Assembly: GCA_963559135.1 (NCBI GenBank) | Contig: CAUWJP010000015.1 | Coordinates: forward strand, 1 to 64,000 | From: Sellimonas sp963559135 | GTDB lineage: Bacteria; Bacillota; Clostridia; Lachnospirales; Lachnospiraceae | Direction: 5' to 3' | DNA: 64,000 bases | Shown: one piece after another, positions 42,530-50,690 of the stretch | How positions within the stretch are numbered: the stretch's first letter is position 1 | How the letters are laid out: each line of letters opens with the position of its first letter | Notes under the pieces: generated by a model | What the model saw: only the letters and a program-made list of their open reading frames with translations | The model's database searches: none | What the model was told of the DNA's origin: nothing | Translations under genes and position numbers: made by a program

Positions 42530-42760
42530 ATGCGAACAATGAAATTTAAAATGGAGCGTCCGGGGCTGATCAAAGAAGGTGAGGAGGCAGAAATTACGGA
42601 ACTGCAGGCTCTTGGAGGTTACAGCTATCTAATTGAGCCATCCGTGGCAATGAGCGGCCTGTATAAAAGCTGGGACCGTCTGAAAGCAAGAAAGGGAACT
42701 GTAAAAGAAATTAAAGAAACAGACCGGGGATACTATGTAACGATGGAATTTCCGGAATAA
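42530..42760 (+). CDS. Small conserved protein of unknown function
   Basis: The 76-residue soluble protein has M-K-F-K-M-E-R-P-G-L-I-K-E-G-E-E-A-E, I-E-P-S-V-A-M-S-G-L-Y and L-K-A-R-K-G-T-V-K-E-I. It is probably a small beta-barrel-like fold. ATG 42530 follows AGAGG by 9 bases and a consensus promoter lies upstream, so it is very likely expressed. I do not recognise a named family. Confidence 0.75.
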   Translation: MRTMKFKMERPGLIKEGEEAEITELQALGGYSYLIEPSVAMSGLYKSWDRLKARKGTVKEIKETDRGYYVTMEFPE

Positions 42761-42815
42761 AGGGAAACCAGGAGGATTTGGAAATATTTAGAAATGTTGG
42801 ATTCATGATTGTATT

Positions 42816-42844
42816 TTGACAGCAGTTCTGAGGTATGGTAAGAT
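42816..42844 (+). promoter_or_regulatory. Promoter upstream of the ChW-repeat gene
   Basis: A perfect -35 TTGACA and a -10 TAAGAT are 17 bp apart. The predicted RNA start is only about 12 bases before ATG 42862, and no ribosome binding site lies in that space. Confidence 0.55.
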
Positions 42845-42861
42845 GGGAAACGTAGCATGAA

Positions 42862-43497
42862 ATGAATCAATGTCGAGTACATACACAGGACTTCGGATGG
42901 CTTGGCTGGGCGAAAAACGGAGCAAGCGCAGGATCTTCCGGATACAGTAAACGGATTGAAGGAATCCAGATCAAGCTTGTAGCAAAAGGAGCAGCAGCTC
43001 CGGGAAGCACATCTGGGGCGTTTAAAGATAGAACTACAATACAGAACGTAGTATATCAGGCTCATATGCAGGATTATGGTTGGTACACAACTGCGTTTAA
43101 CGGTTCAACCGGTGGTGTTACCGGTGCCGCAAAGCGGATGGAAGCTTTAAAAATCAGTCTTGAAAATACAGCATACACCGGCGGAATTCAGTATCGTGCA
43201 CATGTTCAGAATATCGGCTGGCAGAGTTGGAAGAGCAATGGAGCTGTTTCCGGAACAGAAGGAAAGAAGCTGCGGATGGAAGCGATTCAGATTCAGCTGA
43301 CCGGTGAAATGGAAAAGAAATATGATATCTATTACCGGGTGCATGTACAGGATTATGGATGGCTTGGCTGGACAAAAAACGGTGCAAAAGCCGGTACCGA
43401 GGGAATGAGCAAGCGGATGGAAGGAATTCAGATTCAACTTGTAGAAAAGGGAAAAACCGGGCCGACAGGCGGCGGAGCTTCATTCCGATCAAAATAA
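42862..43497 (+). pseudogene. ChW-repeat protein, probably 5'-truncated
   Basis: The 211-residue frame is made of four clostridial hydrophobic-W (ChW, PF07538) repeats. Each repeat has the pattern Y-R-x-H-x-Q-D-x-G-W, N-G-x-x-x-G-T-x-G, K-R-x-E-x-I-Q-I-x-L. ChW proteins are normally secreted and bind the cell surface or substrates. This one has no signal peptide and starts abruptly at the first residues of a repeat (M-N-Q-C-R-V-H-T-Q-D-F-G-W). It also lacks a ribosome binding site. I infer that the signal sequence and any N-terminal domain have been lost. A hairpin terminator follows. Confidence 0.65.
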
Positions 43498-43508
43498 AAG
43501 AAAGATAG

Positions 43509-43548
43509 AAAAGGGCAGGATTCAAAAGAAAAGGATCCTGCCCTTTTT
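43509..43548. terminator. Bidirectional terminator
   Basis: AAAAGGGCAGGAT pairs with ATCCTGCCCTTTT around a 13-nt loop, with a T5 on the plus strand and a T-run on the minus strand. It serves the ChW gene and the convergent permease gene. Confidence 0.85.
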
Positions 43549-43559
43549 GCAGGAATTCA

Positions 43560-44369
43560 TTACAGAAGTTTCCGACAGAGCCGTTCCAGAAGTCCGATGG
43601 CGGCATACAGTACCATTGCCATCATGCACAGAAGAATGATGGACATTAACAGCCAATCCATCTTGAATACCTGGCTGGAGTAGATGATCAGATATCCGAG
43701 GCCTTCCCTGGCAGCCAGAAATTCACCGATGATGACACCAACGAGGCATAGACCGATGTTTACTTTCATGTTGCTGATAATGGTAGGTACGGCGGATGGC
43801 AGTACAACTTTGGTAAGGGCATGAAAGGATGTACCATGAAGAGTGTAGATCAGTTTAAGTTTATTTTTATCCGTTCCCGTAAAACAGGTGTAAAGCGTCA
43901 TAATGCTTCCGAAGATAGCCACAGACATTCCGGCTACGATAATTGTTGTTCGGTCAGCGCCAAGCCATACAATGAGAAGCGGCGCAAGAGCAGATTTTGG
44001 AAGACTATTTAAAATGACCAGGTAGGGTTCCAGAACCGCGGACAGTTTTCTGGAAAACCAAAGCAGGACCGCGACAAGGATACTGATACCGGTAACCAGA
44101 AAAAAACTGATGATCGTTTCATACAGCGTAACCGACAGGTGAGGGAAAAAACTTTTATCTGCTGCCATCGATAAAAAACAGGCTAAAATTTTAGAAGGGC
44201 TGCTGAAAATAAAAGAATCGATAATGCCCTTTCCGGCCGTCCATTCCCAGAGAACAAGAAAGAGAATCAGAACAGCGATGCGTAAAAACAGAACAAGGCG
44301 CCGTTCTTTCTTCTGGGATGCGAGATATGATGATTGGGAAGCGGAAAGCTCAGTCTGTTGGGCTTTCAT
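43560..44369 (-). CDS. ABC transporter permease (nitrate/sulfonate/thiamine-precursor type)
   Basis: The 269-residue protein has six membrane helices and the inner-membrane component signature E-F-L-A-A-R-E-G-L-G-Y-L near residue 210. This is typical of SsuC/TauC/ThiX-like permeases. Its start overlaps the end of the ATPase gene by 20 bp. No periplasmic-type binding protein or biosynthetic gene lies nearby, and I see no thiamine riboswitch, so the substrate cannot be named. Candidates are sulfonates, taurine, nitrate or pyrimidine thiamine precursors. Confidence 0.87.
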   Translation of the reverse strand: MKAQQTELSASQSSYLASQKKERRLVLFLRIAVLILFLVLWEWTAGKGIIDSFIFSSPSKILACFLSMAADKSFFPHLSVTLYETIISFFLVTGISILVAVLLWFSRKLSAVLEPYLVILNSLPKSALAPLLIVWLGADRTTIIVAGMSVAIFGSIMTLYTCFTGTDKNKLKLIYTLHGTSFHALTKVVLPSAVPTIISNMKVNIGLCLVGVIIGEFLAAREGLGYLIIYSSQVFKMDWLLMSIILLCMMAMVLYAAIGLLERLCRKLL

Positions 44370-45138
44370 TTTGATTCAGCTCCTTCCAGATCAGATTGAA
44401 ATAGGTTTTAAATTCCGGTGAATTCCGTCGGTTCAGTGGGGTATCATCTGTGGCTTGTGGAAAATCGAAATGTAAGCTGACTGTGGTTTTCAGATAAGCA
44501 GGGCGGCTGGAAAGAACAAGAATGCGGTCTGCCAGACTGATTGCTTCAGAAAGATCATGGGTCACCAAAAGGGCGGTGTTTCCTTTGCGGCGGATGATCT
44601 GTCCGATGTCATCGCTGACATTAAGTCTCGTCTGGTAGTCGAGAGCGGAAAACGGCTCATCAAGCAGGAGAACTTCCGGATTCAGTATCAGCGTGCGGAC
44701 AAGTGCAGCTCTCTGGCGCATTCCGCCGGATAGTTCAGAAGGACGGGAAGACTGAAACTGTCCCAGACCATAAGCACCCAGAAGTTCATGTGCCCTTTTT
44801 TTTACTTCCAGGTTCAGAGAATGTTGGATTTCGGGACCGAGGAGTACATTTCGGTAAATGCTGCGCCATTCAAGCAGTTCATCTCTCTGAAGCATATATC
44901 CGATTTTATCTTTCTGTTCGTCAATCGGCTTTCCGTGCAGGAGAATTTCCCCTTTTTCAGGTTTTAACAGACCGGAAATCAGGGATAGAAGCGTGGATTT
45001 GCCGCATCCGGAGGGACCGACGACAGCAAGAAATTCCCCCTGATTTACGGAAAAAGAGATATCGTAAAGAGCAGGAGTTTCCCCTTTCAATGTATGATAG
45101 GAATGGCTGATATGATTGATGCTCAGGATGGTATCCAT
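44350..45138 (-). CDS. ABC transporter ATP-binding protein (SsuB/TauB/ThiZ type)
   Basis: The 262-residue ATPase has Walker A G-P-S-G-C-G-K-S-T-L, the Q loop M-L-Q-R-D-E-L, signature L-S-G-G-M-R-Q-R, Walker B L-L-L-D-E-P-F-S-A-L-D and the switch H in V-T-H-D-L-S-E-A. It pairs with the permease that overlaps its 3' end. GGAGG lies 9 bases before ATG. It diverges from queH. Confidence 0.9.
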   Translation of the reverse strand: MDTILSINHISHSYHTLKGETPALYDISFSVNQGEFLAVVGPSGCGKSTLLSLISGLLKPEKGEILLHGKPIDEQKDKIGYMLQRDELLEWRSIYRNVLLGPEIQHSLNLEVKKRAHELLGAYGLGQFQSSRPSELSGGMRQRAALVRTLILNPEVLLLDEPFSALDYQTRLNVSDDIGQIIRRKGNTALLVTHDLSEAISLADRILVLSSRPAYLKTTVSLHFDFPQATDDTPLNRRNSPEFKTYFNLIWKELNQNESPTD

Positions 45139-45174
45139 ATTGCTGACCTCCTTCTATTTATATCATAGTGTATG

Positions 45175-45203
45175 TTGACAGAGAAAAAGATGTGAATTAT
45201 AAC
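45175..45203 (+). promoter_or_regulatory. Promoter of queH
   Basis: A perfect -35 TTGACA and a -10 TATAAC are 17 bp apart, giving a leader of about 25 nt. Confidence 0.7.
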
Positions 45204-45235
45204 TATCAGTAGAATGATGCCAAAAAGGAGAAAGC

Positions 45236-45883
45236 ATGCAGGAGCAGAAGAAAAATTATCAAAAAGAACTAGAAAGAACGCTGGAGAGAATCGGTAAGGA
45301 AGAGAAGGTTCCGTCCCTTTTGCTTCACAGCTGCTGTGGGCCGTGCAGCAGTTATGTGATGGAGTATCTTTCAGATTATTTCCAGATCACGGTCTTTTAT
45401 TTTAACCCGAATATCACAGAGGAAGCGGAATATCGGAAACGGGCAGAAGAACAGAGACATCTGATTGAGCGGATGAATGAAAAACTAAAATATCCGGTTT
45501 CCTATCTGGAAGGCGACTATGATGCACATGACTTTTTTGACATGGCAAAGGGAATGGAACATCTTCCGGAAGGGAGAGAGCGCTGTTTTCGCTGTTATGA
45601 GATGCGGCTTCGACGGACGGCTTTGGAAGCAAAGAAAAGGCAGATGGATTTCTTTACGACAACCCTTTCTATCAGTCCGATGAAAAATGCACAGAAACTC
45701 AATGAAATCGGGCGGAAACTGCAGGAAGAATGCGGGGTTTTCTACCTGTTTTCTGATTTCAAAAAGAAGAACGGATATAAACGTTCCGTTGAACTTTCCG
45801 GGGAATACGGACTCTATCGTCAGGATTATTGTGGGTGTGTCTTTTCAAAAAGAGACAGAAATAATTCTTTACAAACAGAATAA
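45236..45883 (+). CDS. queH: Epoxyqueuosine reductase QueH
   Basis: QueH (DUF208) reduces epoxyqueuosine to queuosine in tRNA, replacing the cobalamin-dependent QueG. The 215-residue protein has the paired Cys motif L-L-H-S-C-C-G-P-C-S-S near residue 30 and R-C-F-R-C-Y-E-M-R-L near 110. The C-terminal D-Y-C-G-C-V-F-S ligates the [4Fe-4S] cluster and adjacent iron. AAGGAG lies before the ATG. It stands alone, with its own promoter, divergent from the ABC pair. QueT at 3195 is the other queuosine gene of the window. Confidence 0.93.
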   Translation: MQEQKKNYQKELERTLERIGKEEKVPSLLLHSCCGPCSSYVMEYLSDYFQITVFYFNPNITEEAEYRKRAEEQRHLIERMNEKLKYPVSYLEGDYDAHDFFDMAKGMEHLPEGRERCFRCYEMRLRRTALEAKKRQMDFFTTTLSISPMKNAQKLNEIGRKLQEECGVFYLFSDFKKKNGYKRSVELSGEYGLYRQDYCGCVFSKRDRNNSLQTE

Positions 45884-45946
45884 AATTTGGTAAATTATGT
45901 TTTAATAGTTTAACTCGCTAAAATAAGAAAGAAACGGGGAACGCAG

Positions 45947-47326
45947 ATGGCACAGTTATGGGGAGGACGCTTTACAAAAGAGACCGATCAAATGGTATAT
46001 GACTTTAATGCCTCCATCGGATTTGATAAGCGTCTGTACAGACAGGATATAGAAGGAAGTATGGCACATGTCAAAATGCTGGCAAAGCAGCAGATTCTGA
46101 CGGAGCAGGAGCGGGATCAGATTATGGAAGGACTGGCCGGGATTTTAAAAGACGTGGAAGACGGCACGCTTCCGATCACGAAAGAATATGAGGATATTCA
46201 CAGCTTCGTGGAGGCAAATCTGATTGACCGAATCGGAGATGCAGGAAAGAAACTGCATACCGGGCGCAGCCGGAATGACCAGGTGGCTCTTGACATGAAG
46301 CTCTATGTAAGGGAAGAGGTGCAGAAGACAGACGTACTGTTGACAGATCTTCTGAAAGTGATTCTCCATATCATGGAGGAAAATCTGGATACGATTATGC
46401 CGGGATTTACACATCTTCAGAAAGCGCAGCCGATTACCCTTGCACACCACATGGGAGCATATTATGAAATGTTCCGGAGAGACAGAAGCCGTCTTTCGGA
46501 TATTTATAACAGGATGAATGTCTGCCCCCTTGGAAGCGGCGCACTTGCAGGAACGACTTATCCGCTTGACCGGGAATATACGGCAAGTCTTCTCGGATTT
46601 TCCGGAGCCACATTAAACAGTATGGATTCTGTATCTGACAGAGACTATGTGATTGAATATCTGTCAGCGCTTTCAACGATTATGATGCACCTGAGCCGGT
46701 TTTCAGAAGAAATCATCATCTGGAATTCCAACGAATATCAGTTTGTGGAGATCGATGATGCGTACAGCACCGGAAGCAGCATTATGCCGCAGAAGAAAAA
46801 TCCGGACATTGCAGAGCTTGTAAGAGGAAAGACCGGAAGGGTTTACGGGGCGTTGATGTCGATGTTGACAACGATGAAGGGAATTCCGCTGGCATATAAC
46901 AAAGACATGCAGGAAGATAAGGAGATGGCGTTTGACGCGATGGATACGGTCAATGCCTGTCTTCCGCTTTTTACCGGCATGCTGGCAACGATGAAGTTCA
47001 AAAAGAGTGTCATGGAACGAAGCGCCCAGAGGGGCTTTACCAATGCTACAGACGCAGCAGACTATCTGGTAAATCATGGTGTGCCATTTCGGGATGCACA
47101 CGGAATTATCGGGCAGCTTGTGCTGACATGCATTCAGAAAGAGTGTGCGCTGGATGATCTGCCACTTTCCGAATATAAGGCAGTCAGTCCGGTGTTTGAA
47201 GAGGATATTTACGAGGTAATCAGCATGAAGACCTGCGTGGAGAAACGTCTGACAAAGGGAGCGCCGGGAAAAGGCGCCATGCTGGAAGCAATTCAGGTTT
47301 ATAAGCAGGAACTGGAAACAGAGTAG
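45947..47326 (+). CDS. argH: Argininosuccinate lyase
   Basis: ArgH splits argininosuccinate into arginine and fumarate, the last step of arginine synthesis. The 459-residue protein starts L-W-G-G-R-F-T-K and has H-T-G-R-S-R-N-D-Q-V-A. P-G-F-T-H-L-Q-K-A-Q-P carries the catalytic His region. The fumarase/lyase signature S-S-I-M-P-Q-K-K-N-P-D contains the catalytic Ser. argG is not adjacent. asd follows after 12 bp, so both are probably cotranscribed. Confidence 0.97.
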   Translation: MAQLWGGRFTKETDQMVYDFNASIGFDKRLYRQDIEGSMAHVKMLAKQQILTEQERDQIMEGLAGILKDVEDGTLPITKEYEDIHSFVEANLIDRIGDAGKKLHTGRSRNDQVALDMKLYVREEVQKTDVLLTDLLKVILHIMEENLDTIMPGFTHLQKAQPITLAHHMGAYYEMFRRDRSRLSDIYNRMNVCPLGSGALAGTTYPLDREYTASLLGFSGATLNSMDSVSDRDYVIEYLSALSTIMMHLSRFSEEIIIWNSNEYQFVEIDDAYSTGSSIMPQKKNPDIAELVRGKTGRVYGALMSMLTTMKGIPLAYNKDMQEDKEMAFDAMDTVNACLPLFTGMLATMKFKKSVMERSAQRGFTNATDAADYLVNHGVPFRDAHGIIGQLVLTCIQKECALDDLPLSEYKAVSPVFEEDIYEVISMKTCVEKRLTKGAPGKGAMLEAIQVYKQELETE

Positions 47327-47338
47327 GAGGATCATACG

Positions 47339-48424
47339 ATGGAAAAGAAATTACGGGTTGGAATATTAGGAGCGACAGGGATGGTTGGACAGAGATTCAT
47401 CTCTCTTCTGGAGAATCATCCATGGTTTGAAGTAGTGACAGTGGCTGCATCACCAAGATCAGCTGGAAAGACGTATGAAGAGGCGGTAGGAGACCGTTGG
47501 AAAATGAAAAAACCTATGCCGGAGAGCGTGAAAAAGCTGATCGTACACAATGTAAATGAAGTGGAAGAAGTTGCTTCCACGGTAGACTTTGTATTCAGCG
47601 CAGTTGACATGAGCAAAGAGGAGATCCGTGCGATCGAGGATGCCTATGCAAAGACAGAGACACCGGTTGTATCCAATAATAGTGCCCACCGCTGGACACC
47701 GGATGTGCCGATGGTCATTCCGGAGGTAAATCCGGAGCATTTCGAAGTGATCGAGTCCCAGAAGAAACGTCTTGGCACGACACGAGGATTTGTGGCTGTA
47801 AAACCGAACTGTTCGATTCAGAGCTATGCCCCTGTTCTGACTGCATGGATGGAGTTTGAACCGACAGAGGTAGTAGCAACGACATATCAGGCAATTTCAG
47901 GTGCCGGAAAGACTTTCAAGGACTGGCCTGAGATGGTGGAAAATATTATTCCGTACATCGGCGGTGAAGAGGAAAAGAGCGAGCAGGAGCCACTTCGGAT
48001 CTGGGGAAAAATCTGTGATGGAAAAATCGAAAAGGCATCCTCCCCGGTAATCACGACTCAGTGTGTGCGTGTCCCGGTGCTGGACGGACATACGGCGGCA
48101 GTGTTTGTCAACTTTAAGAAAAAACCGACGAAAGAGCAGTTGATTGAGAAACTTGTAAGCTACCGCGGACTTCCGCAGGAGCTGGAATTTCCTAGCGCAC
48201 CAAAGCAGTTTATCCAGTATCTTGAGGAGGATAACCGTCCGCAGGTTGCTCTGGATGTAGACTACGAAAATGGCATGGGAATTTCGGTAGGACGCCTGAG
48301 AGAAGATAGTCTGTACGACTTTAAGTTTATCGGACTTTCTCATAATACGGTAAGAGGAGCCGCAGGAGGAGCCATTCTCTGTGCTGAAACACTGACTGCA
48401 CAGAAATATATTCAGGCAAAATAG
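47339..48424 (+). CDS. asd: Aspartate-semialdehyde dehydrogenase (archaeal/fungal-like type)
   Basis: Asd makes aspartate semialdehyde for lysine, threonine, methionine and diaminopimelate synthesis. The 361-residue protein has the N-terminal G-A-T-G-M-V-G-Q-R-F nucleotide-binding motif, S-N-N-S-A-H-R, the active-site Cys in K-P-N-C-S-I-Q, and I-S-G-A-G-K-T. The pattern and length fit the type first seen in archaea and fungi (TIGR00978-like) rather than the E. coli/B. subtilis form. AGGAGG lies just upstream. It follows argH closely. Confidence 0.93.
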   Translation: MEKKLRVGILGATGMVGQRFISLLENHPWFEVVTVAASPRSAGKTYEEAVGDRWKMKKPMPESVKKLIVHNVNEVEEVASTVDFVFSAVDMSKEEIRAIEDAYAKTETPVVSNNSAHRWTPDVPMVIPEVNPEHFEVIESQKKRLGTTRGFVAVKPNCSIQSYAPVLTAWMEFEPTEVVATTYQAISGAGKTFKDWPEMVENIIPYIGGEEEKSEQEPLRIWGKICDGKIEKASSPVITTQCVRVPVLDGHTAAVFVNFKKKPTKEQLIEKLVSYRGLPQELEFPSAPKQFIQYLEEDNRPQVALDVDYENGMGISVGRLREDSLYDFKFIGLSHNTVRGAAGGAILCAETLTAQKYIQAK

Positions 48425-48451
48425 CAGGAAGCCTTGCAATGGGATTTTTCA

Positions 48452-48481
48452 TCAGGGACGGGAAATTTTACCCGTCCCTGA
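48452..48481 (+). terminator. Terminator after asd
   Basis: TCAGGGACGGG pairs with CCCGTCCCTGA around an 8-nt loop, 27 bases past the asd stop. The T-run is weak (TTGCACGTTTT). Confidence 0.7.
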
Positions 48482-48563
48482 TTGCACGTTTTGGAAGAAC
48501 CATGTAAAATAGAAAAGACGATGGGATGACAAACCGATAGGGAAATGAGACGGAGGAATGAAA

Positions 48564-50672
48564 ATGGACGGGGAACTTCTGAAATATACACAGAACAGAG
48601 AGCTCTCATGGCTGAAGTTCAACAAACGGGTGCTGGAGGAAGCGGGAGATCCAGATGTGCCGTTGATGGAACGGATGAAATTTGTTGCGATTTTTACAAG
48701 CAATCTGGACGAGTTTTTTATGATTCGCGTAGGAAGCCTTTATGATATGGCAGCAATGAAAGTTCAGACGACAGACAGAAGGTCGGGACTGACTCCACAG
48801 CAGCAACTGGACCGGATTTATGAGGCGGTGGCGCCGCTTTATAAAGAGCGGGACAAGACTTACGCCGAAATCAAAAAGAGACTGAATCCGTGTGGGATCT
48901 GTGGTCTTTCTTTTAAGGAGCTTCAGGACCCGGAAAAGAAATACGTAAAGAAGTACTTCAAAGATCAGATCCTTCCGGTTCTTTCTCCGCAGATTGTAGA
49001 TGCCAACCATCCGTTTCCGCACCTTCTCAACAAGGAGATCTATGTCGTTGCAAGCCTGAAACGGGATAATAAAAAAATGCTGGGGATTGTTCCGGTACCG
49101 CAGTATATTTCAGATATTCTTTTTCTACCGGGACATGATATCCGGTATATCCGGATGGAAAAGATCCTGATGGAATATATGGAGGTCATTTTTGATAAAT
49201 ATGAAGTATCCGACAAGAATTATATCTGCGTGACACGGAATGCGGATATTTCGCCGGATGACGAGTCTTTGGATATCAATGATGATTTTCGTACATTGAT
49301 GAAAAAAACGTTGAACAAGCGGAGAAGAATGGCAGTTGTAAGACTTGAGACGGCCAATCCTCTCCCGGAAAGTCTGGAAACCTATTTTTGTGAAAAGTTC
49401 CATATTACACCTAAACAGATTTTTCGGACGAAGATGCCGATGAAGTTGTTCTACATTTTTTCCATGGCGGAGAAAGTGCCGGAACATATGCGCAGAACAC
49501 TGGTATATGAGCCGTTTTCCCCGCAGAAGGCAGCTATGGTGGAGGATGAGACGTCCATCATGAAGCAGATCAGAAGAAAAGACATTCTCCTTTCTTATCC
49601 GTACGAATCCATGGAGCCGTTTTTAAAACTTCTGAAAGAAGCAGGATCGGATCCTTCTGTCGTGACTATCAAAATCACTATCTATCGGCTTGCAAAGAAA
49701 GCAAGGCTTGTGGAGTACCTTTGCGCCGCGGCGGAAAATGGAAAAGAAGTTACGGTTTTGATTGAGCTGAGGGCACGGTTTGATGAGCAGAATAACATTG
49801 AATGGTCCGAGCGTCTGGAAGAGGCAGGATGCCGGGTGATTTACGGGTTTGAAAACTACAAGGTTCATTCCAAAATCTGCCTGATCACGTGCAAGACACG
49901 AAACGGGTATCAGTATATTACCCAGGTCGGCACCGGAAATTACAATGAAAAGACGGCGGCCATGTATACGGATGTATGCCTGATGACAGCAGACCAGGAG
50001 ATTGGACAGGATGCGGCGGCATTTTTCCAGAATATGTCCATGGGAAATTTAAGTGGCACTTACCGGCATCTGATTGTTTCGCCGAATACGTTGAAGAAAA
50101 CGGTGCTGGAGCTGATTGAGGAAGAAACCAAAAAAGGAAAGAACGGCCGGATTATTATGAAAATGAACTCGGTGACGGATGTGGAATTTATCGAAAAGAT
50201 TTCCAGAGCCAGCCGTGCCGGAGTGGAAGTGGATCTGCTTGTGCGGGGAATCTGCTGCATCCTTCCGGGGGTAAAGGGATACACGGATCACGTGCGGGTG
50301 ACAAGTATTGTCGGCCGATTCCTGGAGCATCCAAGAATTTTCATTTTTGGAAGAGGAAGTTCAGAGAAAATGTATATCGGTTCGGCCGATATGATGACAA
50401 GAAATACAGAAAAGCGTGTGGAAGTTGCATGTCCTGTTTACGATCCTGAAGTAAGGGAGAGGCTGAATCACATGATTCATGTCATGCTTGATGACAATGT
50501 TAAGGCGAGGGCACTGGATTCATCAGGAAACTACCAGAAGAAAGAACAGACGGGACAGCCGGTTGATGCCCAGGAGATGTTCATGCAGGAAGCGGTACAG
50601 GAGGCAGTCCGGGTGAAAAAGCCGGCAAAAAGGCCGTTTTTTGATTTCCTGCTTCGTATCTTCCGCAGGTAA
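48564..50672 (+). CDS. ppk1: Polyphosphate kinase 1
   Basis: PPK1 polymerises inorganic polyphosphate from ATP at the membrane. The 702-residue protein has the N-terminal N-R-E-L-S-W-L-K-F-N motif and S-N-L-D-E-F-F-M-I-R. The phospholipase-D-like catalytic parts include V-H-S-K-I-C-L-I, with the phospho-accepting His, and G-T-G-N-Y-N-E. ATG 48564 is chosen because GGAGGA ends 7 bases upstream; the earlier ATG 48558 touches it. The gene is followed by topB after 18 bp. Confidence 0.95.
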   Translation: MDGELLKYTQNRELSWLKFNKRVLEEAGDPDVPLMERMKFVAIFTSNLDEFFMIRVGSLYDMAAMKVQTTDRRSGLTPQQQLDRIYEAVAPLYKERDKTYAEIKKRLNPCGICGLSFKELQDPEKKYVKKYFKDQILPVLSPQIVDANHPFPHLLNKEIYVVASLKRDNKKMLGIVPVPQYISDILFLPGHDIRYIRMEKILMEYMEVIFDKYEVSDKNYICVTRNADISPDDESLDINDDFRTLMKKTLNKRRRMAVVRLETANPLPESLETYFCEKFHITPKQIFRTKMPMKLFYIFSMAEKVPEHMRRTLVYEPFSPQKAAMVEDETSIMKQIRRKDILLSYPYESMEPFLKLLKEAGSDPSVVTIKITIYRLAKKARLVEYLCAAAENGKEVTVLIELRARFDEQNNIEWSERLEEAGCRVIYGFENYKVHSKICLITCKTRNGYQYITQVGTGNYNEKTAAMYTDVCLMTADQEIGQDAAAFFQNMSMGNLSGTYRHLIVSPNTLKKTVLELIEEETKKGKNGRIIMKMNSVTDVEFIEKISRASRAGVEVDLLVRGICCILPGVKGYTDHVRVTSIVGRFLEHPRIFIFGRGSSEKMYIGSADMMTRNTEKRVEVACPVYDPEVRERLNHMIHVMLDDNVKARALDSSGNYQKKEQTGQPVDAQEMFMQEAVQEAVRVKKPAKRPFFDFLLRIFRR

Positions 50673-50690
50673 AAGAAGGAGATTATAAAT

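Noticed and set aside
45139..45235. Possible TPP riboswitch for the ABC transporter pair.
   Set aside because: The 97-bp divergent spacer is too short and lacks the CUGAGA-type conserved core.
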